DNA from: Miscanthus floridulus
Lineage: Eukaryota > Streptophyta > Magnoliopsida > Poales > Poaceae
Assembly (NCBI RefSeq): GCF_019320115.1
Contig: NC_089591.1
Span: 20,004,502-20,068,501, forward strand
Reading direction: 5' to 3'
DNA length: 64,000 bases
Both the position numbers and the translations under genes were made by a program. Each line of letters begins with the position of its first letter. Within the stretch, counting starts at the first letter, position 1. Below the pieces are notes generated by a model. It did not search any database. It was not told the DNA's origin and saw only the letters and a program-made list of their open reading frames with translations. Below are positions 32,681-43,899 of the stretch, piece by piece.

Positions 32681-32814
32681 TTTGTATTAGGATGAACTTT
32701 TATAAATAATCTCGTCCTTTGGAATAATATTTACTTCTTTGAATCTTTCCACTTGCAACTGTCAGAAAAATGCTGAAAACAACTCAGTTTTGGATAAACA
32801 TTCCTGTGCTAGAG

Positions 32815-32868
32815 GCGATGCAAACTGCATCGGCTATTTTGTGCTAAAGGCGATATGAACAATATCGG
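32815..32868. repeat. Tandem hairpins between convergent genes
   Basis: A repeated unit, about 35 bases long, contains two perfect inverted repeats: CGATGCA-AAC-TGCATCG (32816-32832) and CGATAT-GAACA-ATATCG (32851-32867). The stems differ but remain complementary. They lie between the 3' ends of antisense gene 2 and integrase and could act in transcript termination or RNA stability. Confidence 0.7.
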
Positions 32869-32939
32869 CTATTCTCAGTCTCGTATCCGATCTTTAGACT
32901 AAAGGTGATTCTTTCTTTGTCGGTTTTTCTGATCTACAT

Positions 32940-34336
32940 TCATGAACCAACCTCAACACTGGGGTAGTATTTCTTAAGAAATCTTCCATTGATAGCTCTG
33001 GTAAACCCCTCCCCAAATAAAGTCTTCAATATGTACGCATTGCCAGGTACACATTCTACTATTCGGAAAGGACCTTCCCAATTTGGAGACCATTTGCCGA
33101 ACGCTCTATCCTTTGTTCCAACTGGCAATATAGTTTTCCAAACCAAATCTCCTTCTGCGAATTGCTTCAGCCTAACCCTTTTGTTATAATACCTGGCAAC
33201 GCGTATTTTATTTTTCTCAATATTTTCCAATGCCTTGAGACGAATCAAATGTAAATCTTCCAATTCATCCATCATCAGACTCTTATAATCTTCTTTTGCC
33301 AATTCTTTCTGTAACACAACTCGCCTTGAATCCAACCGTAACTCCCATGGTAGTACAGCATGATGCCCATAAACCAGTTCATAGGGAGACGTTTGAGTGG
33401 ATCCATGACAAGCCATTCGGTAAGCCCACAGTGCTTCATTAAGAACCAAGTGCCATTTCTTTGGCTTTTCATCAATCTTCTTCTGGATAATTTTAATCAT
33501 AATCTTATTTGATGCTTCTGCCTGACCATTAGCTTGTGCATAATAAGGAGAAGAATTATACAACTTAATCCCCATACTTTTGGCAAAGTCACAAAATTCT
33601 GAAGAAGTAAATTGAGTTCCTTGATCAGTTGTTATAGTCTGAGGAATCCCAAATCTGTGAACTATATGTTCCTTAACAAAACTGATCATATTCTCTGACG
33701 TTACCTTCTTCAAAGGGATAGCCTCAACCCACTTGGTGAAATAATCCATGGCCAAGAGTACAAATTTGTGTCCCTTACTAGAAGGAGGATTAATCTGACC
33801 AATTAAATCTATACCCCATCCTCTGAACGGCCAAGGCTTAATTATAGGATTCATAGCAGACGCTGGAACTTTTTGAATATTGCCGAATTTCTAACAATTG
33901 TGACACCCTTTGTAATATTCAAAACAATCTTCCAACATAGTTGGCCAAAAATACCCAGTTCTTCTAATTATCCACTTCATCCGATGAGCTGACTGATGTG
34001 CACCACACAATCCTTCGTGAACCTCATACATCACTTTCTTGGCCTCTTCTTGACTTAAGCATTTGAGTAATACTCCATCGATGGACTTGTAATATAACTG
34101 ATTATCAAGAAACACAAATTTGAGAGCTTTGTACCTGATTTTTTGGGAAACCTTTTGAGATGGATTTTTCAGATAATTGATAACTTCGTATCTCCAATCA
34201 CCATCTACTGGATCAGTATTTAAAACATCTTCCTTCATAGCAAAAACTTCCTGATTCTCTCGATATCCAGAAGCAGCTTGAGCTAACTTATTTGCTTCTT
34301 CATTGTACTCTCTAGGGATGTGATGCAAGGTTACTA
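32940..34336 (-). pseudogene. Tat element integrase (one stop, entered by a frameshift)
   Basis: In minus-strand order: HHCC zinc domain (HEGLCGAHQSAHRMKW, then C-x2-C in GCHNC near 33893), and the DDE core with WGIDLIG, TTDQGTQFTS and ANGQAEASNK. The C-terminal GPFRIV...NAYILK region and FLKKYYPS end the protein at 32940. A single TAG at 33888-33890 interrupts it directly after the zinc motif, probably from CAG. The frame differs from RNase H upstream by a one-base indel near 34337. Confidence 0.9.
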
Positions 34337-36208
34337 TCAGAAATTCTTCAAAAGTTCTCTACACTCCTCATAATATTCTCTTAACACATTGTTCTTGCAT
34401 TCATACTGACCATTCAGTTGATTAATCACCAACTCAGAATCCCCAAAGATTTCAACAGCAATGGCCTTTACTTCTATAAGAAGCTGAAGCCCTCTAAGCA
34501 ATGCTTCATACTCTGCCTGATTGTTAGTAACATGAAATTCAATAGGAACTGCATACTCAAAAGCTTTTCCTTGTGGAGAAATCAAAAGAATACCAGCACC
34601 TCCACCTTTGTTACAAGATGATCCATCGAAGAATAAGGCCCAAGGCGCAATGCTTATCGCCTCAACAGAAAGATCCCGATGTTGGGTAATAAAATCGGCA
34701 ATAATTTGACCCTTTACCGCCTTTGCCGACTCATACCTTAAATTAAATTCTGACAATGCTAAAATCCATTTGCCAATTCTTCCATTCAAAATCGGCATTG
34801 ATAACATATGTTTGATTACATCAAAACTAGAAACCACCACGCATTCGGAATTCAACAAATAGTGCCGTGATTTGGTACATGAGTAATATACACACAAGCA
34901 AAGTTTTTCTATAGCCGAATACCTTGTTTCTGGGTCTAGTAGTTTTCGGCTAAGATAAGCTATGACTCTTTCTTTTCCTTCAAACTCTTGCATAAGGGCC
35001 GATCCTAACGTTAGGCCATCAGCCGCCACATACAACTTAAAAGGCTTGTCAAGTTGTGGAGGTACCAGCACAGGTGGTGCTTTCATATATTGTTTGATCT
35101 CATCAAAAGCCTTTTGTTGTATGTCACCCCATATAAATTTTTGATCTTTCTTGAGTTTTAATAAAGGGGAAAAGGGTAAAACTCTTTCTGATAGATTGGA
35201 TATGAATCTTCTTACAAAGTTGATTTTGCCTAACAATGATTGCAATTCTGTGAGATTAGTTGGCGGCACAACTTTGTCTATTGCTTCCATGCTCTTTTTC
35301 CCAACTTCAATTCCTCCTTTATGAACTAAAAATCCCAAAAACTCACCAGCCGAAACTCCAAAGGCACATTTGTTTGGATTCATCTTCAAGCCATGCTTTC
35401 TTGTGCACTCCAGAATCTTTCTTAAATCGGCTAAATGTCTTTCACGATTTCTAGACTTGACTACTACATCATCGATGTAGATTTCTACAATCTTGCCGAT
35501 CAGCTCGTGAAAAATATAATTCATAGCTCTTTGATAAGTTGCACCGGCATTTTTTAACCCAAACGTCATGACTATCCACTCGAACAAACCAATATGACCA
35601 GGACATCTAAAAGCTGTTTTTGAAATATCTTCTATTGCCATAAAAATTTGGTTATAGCCAGCATTACCATCCATAAAACTAATGACCTCATAACCTGCTG
35701 CTGCATCTACCAGCAAATCGGCAACTGGCATTGGGTAACCATCCATGGGAGTAGCCTTATTAAGATCTCTAAAATCTATGCAAACTCTCATTTTTCCATT
35801 TTTCTTGTATACCGGTACTATATTTGAAATCCACTCTGCATACTTGCATGGCCGAATGAAGTTTGCTTCTATTAATCTTTCAACCTCCTTCTTCACATCG
35901 GCCAATACTTCCTCTTTGTATATCTTCCTTGGAGGTTGTTTATAAGGACGAAATCCAGGTTTAATGGGTAATCGATGCTCAACAATGGAACGATCCAATC
36001 CAGGCATTTCTGTGTAATCCCAAGCAAAACAGTCTTTAAACTCTTTCAACAAATCTATTAACTTTGATTTATATTCTGGGTCTAACTTTGCACTAATATA
36101 CATCGGCCTTGGCTTAGAACCATCACCAACATTAATTTCTTCTAATTTATCAGCCGACATAAAACCACGTCCCAACTTTCCTTTGTTGCCATCGACGGGA
36201 TTTCCCAT
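34337..36208 (-). CDS. Tat element reverse transcriptase, RNase H and second (archaeal-type) RNase H
   Basis: An open frame of 623 codons. RT carries the PVYKKNGKMRVCIDFRDLN block, then FMDGNAGYNQI and the catalytic YIDDVVVKS. RNase H follows near LYVAADGLTLGSALMQ. A second RNase H starts at ALFFDGSSCNKGGGAG and continues with NNQAEYEALLRGL and FGDSELVINQL. This archaeal-type domain is typical of the Tat lineage. The start given is only where this frame opens: protease reads into it through a one-base deletion in a T run near 36212. The 3' end shifts frame into integrase. Confidence 0.92.
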   Translation of the reverse strand: MGNPVDGNKGKLGRGFMSADKLEEINVGDGSKPRPMYISAKLDPEYKSKLIDLLKEFKDCFAWDYTEMPGLDRSIVEHRLPIKPGFRPYKQPPRKIYKEEVLADVKKEVERLIEANFIRPCKYAEWISNIVPVYKKNGKMRVCIDFRDLNKATPMDGYPMPVADLLVDAAAGYEVISFMDGNAGYNQIFMAIEDISKTAFRCPGHIGLFEWIVMTFGLKNAGATYQRAMNYIFHELIGKIVEIYIDDVVVKSRNRERHLADLRKILECTRKHGLKMNPNKCAFGVSAGEFLGFLVHKGGIEVGKKSMEAIDKVVPPTNLTELQSLLGKINFVRRFISNLSERVLPFSPLLKLKKDQKFIWGDIQQKAFDEIKQYMKAPPVLVPPQLDKPFKLYVAADGLTLGSALMQEFEGKERVIAYLSRKLLDPETRYSAIEKLCLCVYYSCTKSRHYLLNSECVVVSSFDVIKHMLSMPILNGRIGKWILALSEFNLRYESAKAVKGQIIADFITQHRDLSVEAISIAPWALFFDGSSCNKGGGAGILLISPQGKAFEYAVPIEFHVTNNQAEYEALLRGLQLLIEVKAIAVEIFGDSELVINQLNGQYECKNNVLREYYEECRELLKNF

Positions 36209-36624
36209 TAAAAATTGCTATGAGAGCCGACTGCTTGGATCGGCTGTTGGCCCTCGCTGAAAACATTTACAGGACCTTCTTTCCACACTTTTCCAGAGAA
36301 ACAATCGACGCCCTCATATTCCCAATAGGTAGATTCTGTGGCAGCAACACTTACCGAATTATCAGCATGTACAACTTCAACATCATCTCTAATCCATTGA
36401 ATGAGAATTTGATGCATAGTTGAAGGAATGCAACAATTAGCATGGATCCAATCTCTGCCCAAGAGTAGACTATATGCCCCCTTGCCATCAATGACAAAAA
36501 AGGTAGTAATCAGAGTTTTTGACCCAATAGTCAGTTCGGCATGGACAGCACCTCGGGTATCGGAAGGATTGCCAGCAAAGTCTCTAAGCACCATGTCAGT
36601 TTTCAACAATTCTTCATTATTCAT
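36208..36624 (-). pseudogene. Tat element protease, C-terminal part
   Basis: It continues the protease begun at the end of the gag frame (FVDGGAAINIMP near 36660, where Asp-Gly-Gly replaces the usual Asp-Ser/Thr-Gly). The conserved LLLGRDWIHANCCIPSTMHQ lies near 36420-36480. The junction with gag at about 36623 lacks one base, and the junction with RT lacks one T. Both breaks are single-base deletions and could be sequencing errors. Confidence 0.8.
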
Positions 36625-39425
36625 CCAAGTTTCCTGAAGGTAGTATAAGGCATGATATTGATAGCAGCCCCTCCATCGACAAACATCTTAGTTAAAGGCT
36701 TGCCATTGACATATCCCTTTAAATAGAGTGGTCTCAAGTGACGATTCTTGATTGGTTTATCAAAAACAGCCTGCTGTGTTAATACAAGCTGAGCCATCAA
36801 ATCCTGACATTCACTTTCATCAAAATTAGAGTACACCTCTTCTTGGACATCTTGGCTTTCGGGAGCTATAAATTCTGATGGGAGGAAGAAAGCCATACAA
36901 GCATTAGCCAAAGGATCACATCCATCAGGCTTCTTTTTTGGATGCCATATTTGTTTTGTTTCGGTAACTTCCAGTTCTAACTCCCTATTCCTCAACCGTT
37001 GCACTCTTCTTTTCTGACTTTTCCTCAGACCTGGAGGACACCACTGTCCTTTTTGCCATACATATTTATAGAAGTCAGCTTCTTCATCATGCACTCTATC
37101 ATGAATCCAACCTGAACCTGCAACTCTTTTCCTTTGCTGACTCTCAAAGCCACCTATTTTTAAACGCCGATCATCTTCAGGAACCTTCGTTCCAAGTCTT
37201 TCACAGACGGGACGGCGGTTGACTCGAGATTGCCTATACTCGGAGTACTGAGCACTACACTCCGGACAATTATTTCTTGCAGGCAACCTCAAACCTTCAT
37301 TCCAACAATGCCTAAAGAACGAACAACCCCAATGAGACTGCTCCTGTTCTGTCATGTATTCTTCTTGCTCCCTTCGATATACTTCTTCCTCATACCTCCG
37401 GCGTTCTTCCATAAACCATTGCTTCTTACAGTATTCCTTCTCTTGTTCCCTCTGCCACTTGTTTAGCAAAATACATGATGTAACTCTGGGTTTGGAAGTT
37501 TGACCTTTCTCGGTTCGGCTATTCTGAAACCGAACTCGTTGCTGCAGCTCTCTACTGGTGACTTGCCGATCCGGGTCAACAGCACCACTCTCCTTTGCCC
37601 TATTAGAAGTCAACACCTTCACCTTGCCTTTACCCTTGAGATCATTGGCAGAGACCATATTCACAGAGAAAGAAATCATATTTTGTGGAAAAGGCTGATC
37701 ATCAATTTTCATCTTACCATCAAACCTCAAATGTCCCTCTTGGATAGCTTTCTGGATTCGTATTCTGAACACTCGGCAATCATTAATAGAATGAGAATTA
37801 GTGTTATGAAAACCACAATACTTTTTGTCTTTCACTCCTTCAGGACGTAGCATAGGATGTCCTTCTGGCAGCTTGATGCGCCCTTCCTTTATCAACAATG
37901 CAAAAAGTCTATCTGCCTTAGTAACATCAAAATCATAGGTTCCCTTTTGTTGTTTCAACCAGCGTTGACTAACTTGAGTGGGTTCCTTTGCCCAATTTAA
38001 CTCAGCTGCAGCTATCTCATCTTCATCAATATACTCAGTTGCTTCATCCAGAAAGCCTTGATACACCTCATTAGTGGCATTGTTCTTCTGAAAGCGATTA
38101 TCTCTCCTGAATCCTTGGGCTTGATTACTCATAGCTGCTAAACGCTGTGTAAGTTGGCCAAGATCATCAAACTCTAAACCGAACAATTTCTCCCTGATAT
38201 TCGGCAACATTCCTGCTATAGCTATTCTAGGTAGTTGATCATCTGGTAAATTTAGAGAATAACACATATTCTTAGTCTCCCTAAATCTGCGAAGATACTC
38301 CAATGGTGTCTCATTTGTTCTCATTCTCAGACTCATGAGATCAACCAACTTCTTCTCATTGGTACCCGTATAGAAATATGAATGAAACTTCTGCTCTAGT
38401 TCTGCCCACGTACCAATGGAATGAGCTGGTAGAGACGTGAACCATGTGAAAGCTGGTCCTGTAAGAGACAAAGGAAAATATCGAATCCTCCAAGCTTCAT
38501 CTGAAGCAGCTTCTCCAAGCTGCATTAGGTACCGACTGACGTGCTCTATGGTACTAGTATCATCTTGACCAGAAAACTTAGTCAAATCTGTTGGAGGCTT
38601 CACCCTTGGAGGCAATGCCACTCTGTTGTACCATTCTGGATAAGGAGACTTGTATGAATAGTACTGATTCTTTGGCTTCAAGCCGAACTGATTTTGCATC
38701 ATATCAGCCATCCTATGCATCAAGACATCAATGCCTAGATCCTGATTTCCTTGTACTTGCACTCCAGAAGGCAATCCTGAAACACTTCTATACCCTGGAT
38801 TTGGCACAGCATTGATAGCACTGTAATCAGTAAATTCTTGATACCCATCTCCATACATATTCTTCTACAATCTGTTTGATGCTGGAGAAACTCTATAAGC
38901 TGAAGGTGGCACTTCTCCTGTGGTACCAAATGTCACCTGGCCATAGGTGGGATGTGATTGCTTTTCAGTGTGAGTCAATCCACCTATATTTGAAGGCGAC
39001 GCTACTTCTTTTCCAACAAGCTTCTCTTGATGCTTTGGAACATTGAAAAGCGTCGGCCCACTGAGTGGTCCAACATTTTCTTTGAAGTATTTATCAACCA
39101 TTGGGCCAAAAGTACTAATCATGATTGCCCGAAAGGTATTCAGAAAAGCTGTGTGATGGTTTGTCATGGTTTCTCCCATAGCTTTATAAACCAGGGCTGC
39201 CATCTTCTGAGCATCCTCCTCCTCAGTGTAATCAGTTTGATGCGGAAGAAGAACCCTTGGCATTGATTGCTTTTGAAATACTTTATTGCTCTTGTTTTTG
39301 GAAAAAGACATCAAGCATTTCTGTTGGTATTGCTCACATGCTTGTAGCACTAAATCCTTGTAATTATCTGGCAATTCTGTCATGCTTACATCCAGAACAT
39401 GATCATTGTTGATCTCAGATGCCAT
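36621..39425 (-). pseudogene. Tat element gag (one TAG) plus N-terminal part of protease
   Basis: ATG at 39425 opens a frame of 186 codons, then TAG at 38865-38867, then the same frame continues for 745 codons. The capsid (retrotrans_gag) domain lies around GPAFTWFTSLP, LEQKFHSYFYTG and PLEYLRRFRETKN, about residues 320-420. A C/H-rich knuckle-like motif KKYCGFHNTNSHSINDC follows, then a long charged Arg/Glu-rich spacer (EEYMTEQEQSHW and neighbours). The protease begins at the very end. The TAG is one C-to-T step from CAG, so the ancestral gag was a single 930-residue frame. Confidence 0.9.
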
Positions 39426-39440
39426 CTTGAACTAGCAGAT

Positions 39441-39460
39441 TGTCCCACTGGGCGTGCCAA
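39441..39460 (-). promoter_or_regulatory. Primer-binding site of the Tat element
   Basis: The minus strand reads TTGGCACGCCCAGTGGGACA six bases after the 5' LTR end. The TGG-rich start and position fit a tRNA 3'-end complement. A similar motif is at 57588-57606 for another element. I do not assign the tRNA. Confidence 0.7.
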
Positions 39461-40129
39461 AAAGTGTGTTGACACAAAATGTGACGCACTGTGCCTCACA
39501 CACAGCAAGCCAAAAAGCGTAGCTTCAATCGGGTTCCCGGGTGCTTCGTTATCCGGAAGCGTGCCAGTCAGTTTGACCTGAAAACTAACAAGGGATAAAA
39601 CAATTAAATGTCAAACCGGAACATGTCGGGTAATACCAGACAGTTCCACATATACGGCCCTGAAGCCACTTACAACGACATACAGCTATAAAGAGCTGTC
39701 TGCCAATGAGTTCATAAACCGTTCAGCTAATCATAAGATGAATACACGTTGAGACCTGATTGCCGAATACACATGCATGGGAAGACATGTTTGAACAAGT
39801 GAAATTAATTATGAGTTAATGCATAACCAAGCTCGGCAATTCAGCCGAATTGGGGTCCATGAAGAAGGAACATGCAAATAAAAACGATTAAACTAATCTA
39901 AAACCTGCGTCTGCCGCACGACACCTGGTTTTGTTAAAGCTTAAACATGATTAACATGCATGAACCCGCAACATGTGACAACCTAGATTAAAATAATTCG
40001 GCCATTATGAGCACGCTATCTAGTTGCAAAGATATTATGAAAAAGCAATGATCGTTGAAACACGAATAAAACCACAAGAGAGAGAAGGCCGAACAATATC
40101 AATCTAGATTGGGCAGAAGTGTGTTACAA

Positions 40130-40151
40130 ATATATATATATATATATATAA
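40130..40151. repeat. (TA)11 microsatellite in the LTR
   Basis: A pure TA run within the Tat 5' LTR. Confidence 0.9.
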
Positions 40152-40547
40152 AATATTCCGTAACATGCAACACTGGATAACTTAATGAATCTATTTAGAT
40201 TTTGCCATATCTAAAAGAGCCGATAACTATCTTGCTTTTACTGAGCATATTGAGCAAACGCCTGCCGCACGGTATCTACTCATAAACAAAGCATAAGCAA
40301 AGACTTCTTGATTGTCAAACAAAGATCCGCCGCACGACCATTGAAAACAAACAAGACTACTTGCATCATGTCTAAATCCACCGCATGATACTAAACATGA
40401 TAACAAGGTTGTCGGAACTTACGGAGGTCAACGGATCGATGACTCCTCTCGAAGAACTCGACGACACGACAAAAGGACTCGAAAGTTGGCACGGGGCCGG
40501 TTGTATTGATTTGGTTGTGAACCCTTATTACAATGGTTGAGGGTCAA

Positions 40548-40555
40548 TATTTATA
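40548..40555 (-). promoter_or_regulatory. TATA box of the Tat 5' LTR
   Basis: TATAAATA on the minus strand, about 1.1 kb before gag. The same motif and context occur in the LTR fragment at 357-364. Confidence 0.65.
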
Positions 40556-40852
40556 CCCTAGACAAAACACGAGTCCTAGAGGACTACGATTTTCAAAGGA
40601 ACCTCTAAATTAACTTGGAAACCCATGATTCCTTACCCTAAACTTTTAGAGTCCTTTACTATTACAACTTTCATTTTTTCGACTAGCCTTGCCTGTCATC
40701 TTTTGTTTTTCCCGAATGGAATCACCGCCTTCTGGAATAACCGACCGCAATGCATTTAGCCGACCGCTTGCCATGTTTGCCGAATACCCTTCTTCCAGCA
40801 TGTGGGTCTACCTGTCATCTTCCAGAATCGACCAAAATCCAGTGTTAACACA

Positions 40853-41015
40853 TAGCATCCCTTCTCATCACAGCATTGACAACTACTTCACAATATTCAT
40901 TCCCAAGAGGCTGGCCTTCTACCATGGTGTTTGGATTAGTTGAAGTAACTGTTCCCCTAGCCATAGCTAACTCAGATCTCAATATAGCAAATAATATCAC
41001 ATCCTTTTCAACCTA
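40853..41015 (-). pseudogene. CACTA-associated coding exon (partial)
   Basis: After a plausible acceptor (ATTTTAG before GTTGAAAAGG) the minus strand is open and encodes KDVILFAILRSELAMARGTV, then TNPNTMVEGQPLG and EYCEVVVNAVMRRDA. This resembles the C-terminal accessory protein common in plant CACTA elements, which has an LxRxxxVAxG...GEFCEV...LKRD pattern; recalled, not searched. The exon is cut at 40853 by the Tat retrotransposon, whose LTR starts next to it. No continuation is seen. Confidence 0.5.
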
Positions 41016-41129
41016 AAATAAATGATGTGCCCATAAGAATTTTAAAGCAAGGAACGTATATGAAATCACAAAAGAATGTAGGAAGACAGGAAGATTACAA
41101 GGTAGGAGCGCCTGGATCGAGCGAAGGTT

Positions 41130-41470
41130 CTAGGCATCGGCGGCGCTGGACGTGAGCACGACAAGATGGCCCTCAGGCTTCAGGATCTGTGTGGCCTTGG
41201 TGGCGAGGTTGGCCGAGCGCTTAGCGGCGTCGAGGGCGTGTCCCGCAAAGACGAAGTCGACGGATGATGCATCGAATGGCAGGCAGCGGTCGTCCCTCGT
41301 GACGACGAGCTTCGAATCGAAGGAGATAGGCGGGTACGGCATTGCTGCTCTCTTCCTCGTGGCACGGCCAGCTCAACAGATGGTACAGCATGCGGCTCGT
41401 GGCCACCATGCCCTCGACCGTGGCCTACGCCACTAGTGGGGTGGGCGCTGGGGATGGGGGCGCGCACGGC
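41130..41470 (-). pseudogene. Methyltransferase-like gene fragment
   Basis: The minus strand encodes FDSKLVVTRDDRCLPFDASS, then VDFVFAGHALDAAKRSANLA and ILKPEGHLVVLTSSAADA. This fits the SAM-binding part of a plant uncharacterised methyltransferase family: Asp-x-Arg-x-LPF before the acidic residue, then the LKPGG-like motif. Upstream MVATSRMLYHLLSW is in another frame, so a one-base shift near 41345 breaks it, and a stop follows at once after SSAADA. It lies inside the presumed CACTA element and is likely a captured, inactive fragment. Confidence 0.6.
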
Positions 41471-41834
41471 TGGTCCTTGCCGGTGACGGCCTGGTAGGAG
41501 ACTTTGCGAGCTCCACTATGCGCCCCTCCTCGGTGTCATTAGGGAGGAGCACGAGGGGGAGAGGAGGTTACCGTCGGTGAGGGGAGGAGAGCTAGACGCT
41601 GTTGGTGAGGGCGACGGGGAAGATCTGGTGAGATTTGGGGCTGGCCGGGCGGGCGCCATTTGGGAGAGGGAGAGGGCGGCGGCGTGCGGGTAGGTTGGGT
41701 GCTTCTAGATTTAGGATTTGGTCTAGGGTTTCTGAACTCATGGGCCAGGCCAATATTTGCCCAGGAGATGAATGTAAACAGGCGCGCGAGCTGAATATGC
41801 GTGCGAGGGTGGGGCCCATTTATTTTTGGCGATA

Positions 41835-42031
41835 GACAGATTGATAGTATACCTCATTTTAGCGTCGAACAGTTAAACGTTAAATATGAGTACCTATGGC
41901 GACAAACAACAAATTGCTAAATGAGGATTTAGCATCAGATTGTCTATGAGTTATCTTTAGTGTCAGATCATCCATCGATAAAAAAAATTAGCGTCAGATG
42001 TCTGACGGTGATATGGTGTTGTGGTGTAGTG
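41835..42031 (-). mobile_element. CACTA-type terminus with subterminal repeats
   Basis: Read on the minus strand from 42031: CACTACACCACAACACC, then repeats of the type CTGACGCTAA, CTGACACTAA, CTGATGCTAA and TCGACGCTAAA to about 41835. CACTA termini with repeated subterminal motifs are typical of En/Spm elements. The element extends to the left and takes in the methyltransferase fragment and the exon at 40853-41015. The other end was not found. Confidence 0.6.
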
Positions 42032-43400
42032 GGCTCGGTGCTCCATCTCATTAGATCGTCAAGACACACCACCACATGCACCATTCTTGACATCGGCTTG
42101 TCACAGACCTCCTCTAGTTCACGCCTCACATACGGCACGATGATCCGCTGGACAAACTCGCCCCAAATGTCATCCCATGCAGCGTTCTTTCATGGAACCA
42201 CCATGTCGTAATTTCTGTAGGTGCCTTCGCTAGTAGACTTGGTGAGGAGGTTCTTGAGGGATTTCGACACGATGAGTACAAGCTGCTCGAGGAATTGCTA
42301 CTCGATGATGGACATCCACGGACGCAGCCATACCCATCCTAGTTCTGCTTCCCATGCCTCATCGAACCTCTCGATGGACTTGGACAGCTACTGCTTCACC
42401 ACATCCTCCATGAACGATTACATAGGCAGGAGCTATGGTAGTAGCCTCAGCAAGAACAGTACGAGTTCATCTTGCTGTGGGTAGTCAATTGTCCACGACC
42501 TCCTCAACCCCGCCAGATTGGGGCTGACCACCAACTCCGTTAGCAATGCGGTGTACGGTGATGAGGTAGAACCATCGTCCAGGAGTATTTCCCTCAGCTT
42601 GGTCACCACCTCCATCCGCCGCTTTGGGTGCTCGAGTGGTTCCCACAACTAAGCGAACATGTCTTGCAGCATCGGGACCAACTCCTCATGCGCTTTGTTC
42701 ATGAGGTAGTGGTTCATGTAGTTGCTAGGATTCTTAGTCTTCAAATCCATGTACCGCCTGATAAGCTCATCTAAGTTCCCCTTGGCCTGACTGTTCTTCT
42801 GTCGCCTTCATGATTTGATGACCTCACCGGCATCAGAAGGATTCTAGGAACTCCCCCTCGAATAGGATGGCCAGGTTGCCACGCTAGACGATGACATGTG
42901 TTTGATGGCTGTCTAGATGGATCTATCAGTGCGGTCGGTGCCTAAACCTACGCACCAGCGGTGCTATCGTCCCTTGATGCAGTTGACGTCCCCTTGATTG
43001 TGCCTACCTAGGCCATGGCCATGCTTGTATCCCCAGCGTTTCATCATTTGGCGCACTGCTATGTTCTCCAAAAGCGACGATGGTGTCAAAGTGCCTTTTG
43101 CCGAGGTAAGTGTTGTCTAATGGCTAGAAGATGACTCCAAGCAGGACTGCAGATCCAGAATGCCCCCAGAAACAAATTTGATGGGTTGATTGTAATCCAT
43201 ACCTATGGCTACCACGGCACCAGAGATAGCCTCTAGTCCCAACATCCTAGTGCCGCATAGTCATTGTTGCCATTGGCGTCACCGTAGTTGTACTCTGGTG
43301 CCATCATATGCTGGAAGTTGTCGCCGATGAGCTTGTTGGAGTCCATGGGAAGAGTAGACTAAGGACTGAGTGGGATGCGACTACTCAACGAGAGTCATGT
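42032..43400 (-). pseudogene. TFIP11/STIPL-like (G-patch, GCFC) splicing-factor pseudogene
   Basis: In minus-strand order: a G-patch (MMKRWGYKHGHGLGRHNQG near 43000-43065), then after frame breaks a GCFC-type segment with LWEPLEHPKRRMEVVTKLRE, LRRSWTIDYPQQDELVLFL, LRPWMSII, and AAWDDIWGEFVQRIIVPYVR near 42115-42175. That order matches tuftelin-interacting protein 11 / NTR1, which acts in spliceosome disassembly in the nucleus. Stops replace several Trp and Gln codons (for example VVP-stop-KNAAWDD) and the frame shifts more than once. It ends against the CACTA terminus at 42031. Not functional; the assignment rests on domain order and motifs I recall. Confidence 0.55.
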
Positions 43401-43899
43401 AGTGGTAGTTCCCAACACTAGGTGAAATGATGGCCAGAGTAAATGCTTGAAGCAATGCGGTCGAATTGACAATGGGCCTTTTCCCCTTCTCGCACCAAGA
43501 CACACATCTCCTTGGGGATAGCCTTGAGCTCCAGATTTGTGGAACAATGATTAATATGAATAAAATAATCGCCGACGGGTCATGTCAAAGTACTTTAGCA
43601 GTAATATTTTTTTGGATAAGCCAAATTTCACCAAAACGAACAAGACCTAATATGAATAAAAGTTCACAAATAGTCTGCACATTCGAATCATACCAACAGG
43701 TTGGCAAATCTTTAATCAGATTCATTATAGATATTGTTTAGGAATGGGTGCAAATCTTACTAAAATTCATTACAAACAAAGCGCTTGAGATTACAACTGA
43801 CAATCTAAGAACAACACGTCTCAAAACTGGAAACGAATTAACAAACTCACATACAATTTACATAGTCCATCACAAAAACTGAGAATATAATAAAACAAA
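43401..43899. other. Unassigned AT-rich sequence
   Basis: No gene or known repeat recognised. It lies to the 3' side of the minus-strand coding remnant that begins at 43900. Confidence 0.5.

Larger units (their letters stand above)
27905..40852 (-). mobile_element. Tat-lineage Ty3/gypsy retrotransposon with antisense genes (3' LTR truncated by gap)
   Basis: A minus-strand element: 5' LTR 39467-40852, primer-binding site 39441-39460, gag, protease, RT, two RNase H domains and integrase (39425 to 32940), then two plus-strand genes (28231-32680), polypurine tract 28083-28094 and the last 178 bases of the 3' LTR (27905-28082). The second, archaeal-type RNase H and the antisense extra ORFs are hallmarks of the Tat lineage. 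Over the part of the LTRs that can be compared they differ at only a few positions, so the insertion is fairly recent. The right flank is TAGCA; no target duplication can be checked because of the gap. Confidence 0.92.
39467..40852 (-). mobile_element. 5' LTR of the Tat element (1386 bp)
   Basis: The plus strand reads TGTTGACACA...TGTTAACACA, giving 10-base imperfect terminal inverted repeats. It includes repeated short CCGCACGA-type motifs (39910-40390), a TA run at 40130-40151 and a minus-strand TATA box at 40548-40555. Its last 178 bases recur at 27905-28082. Confidence 0.9.
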
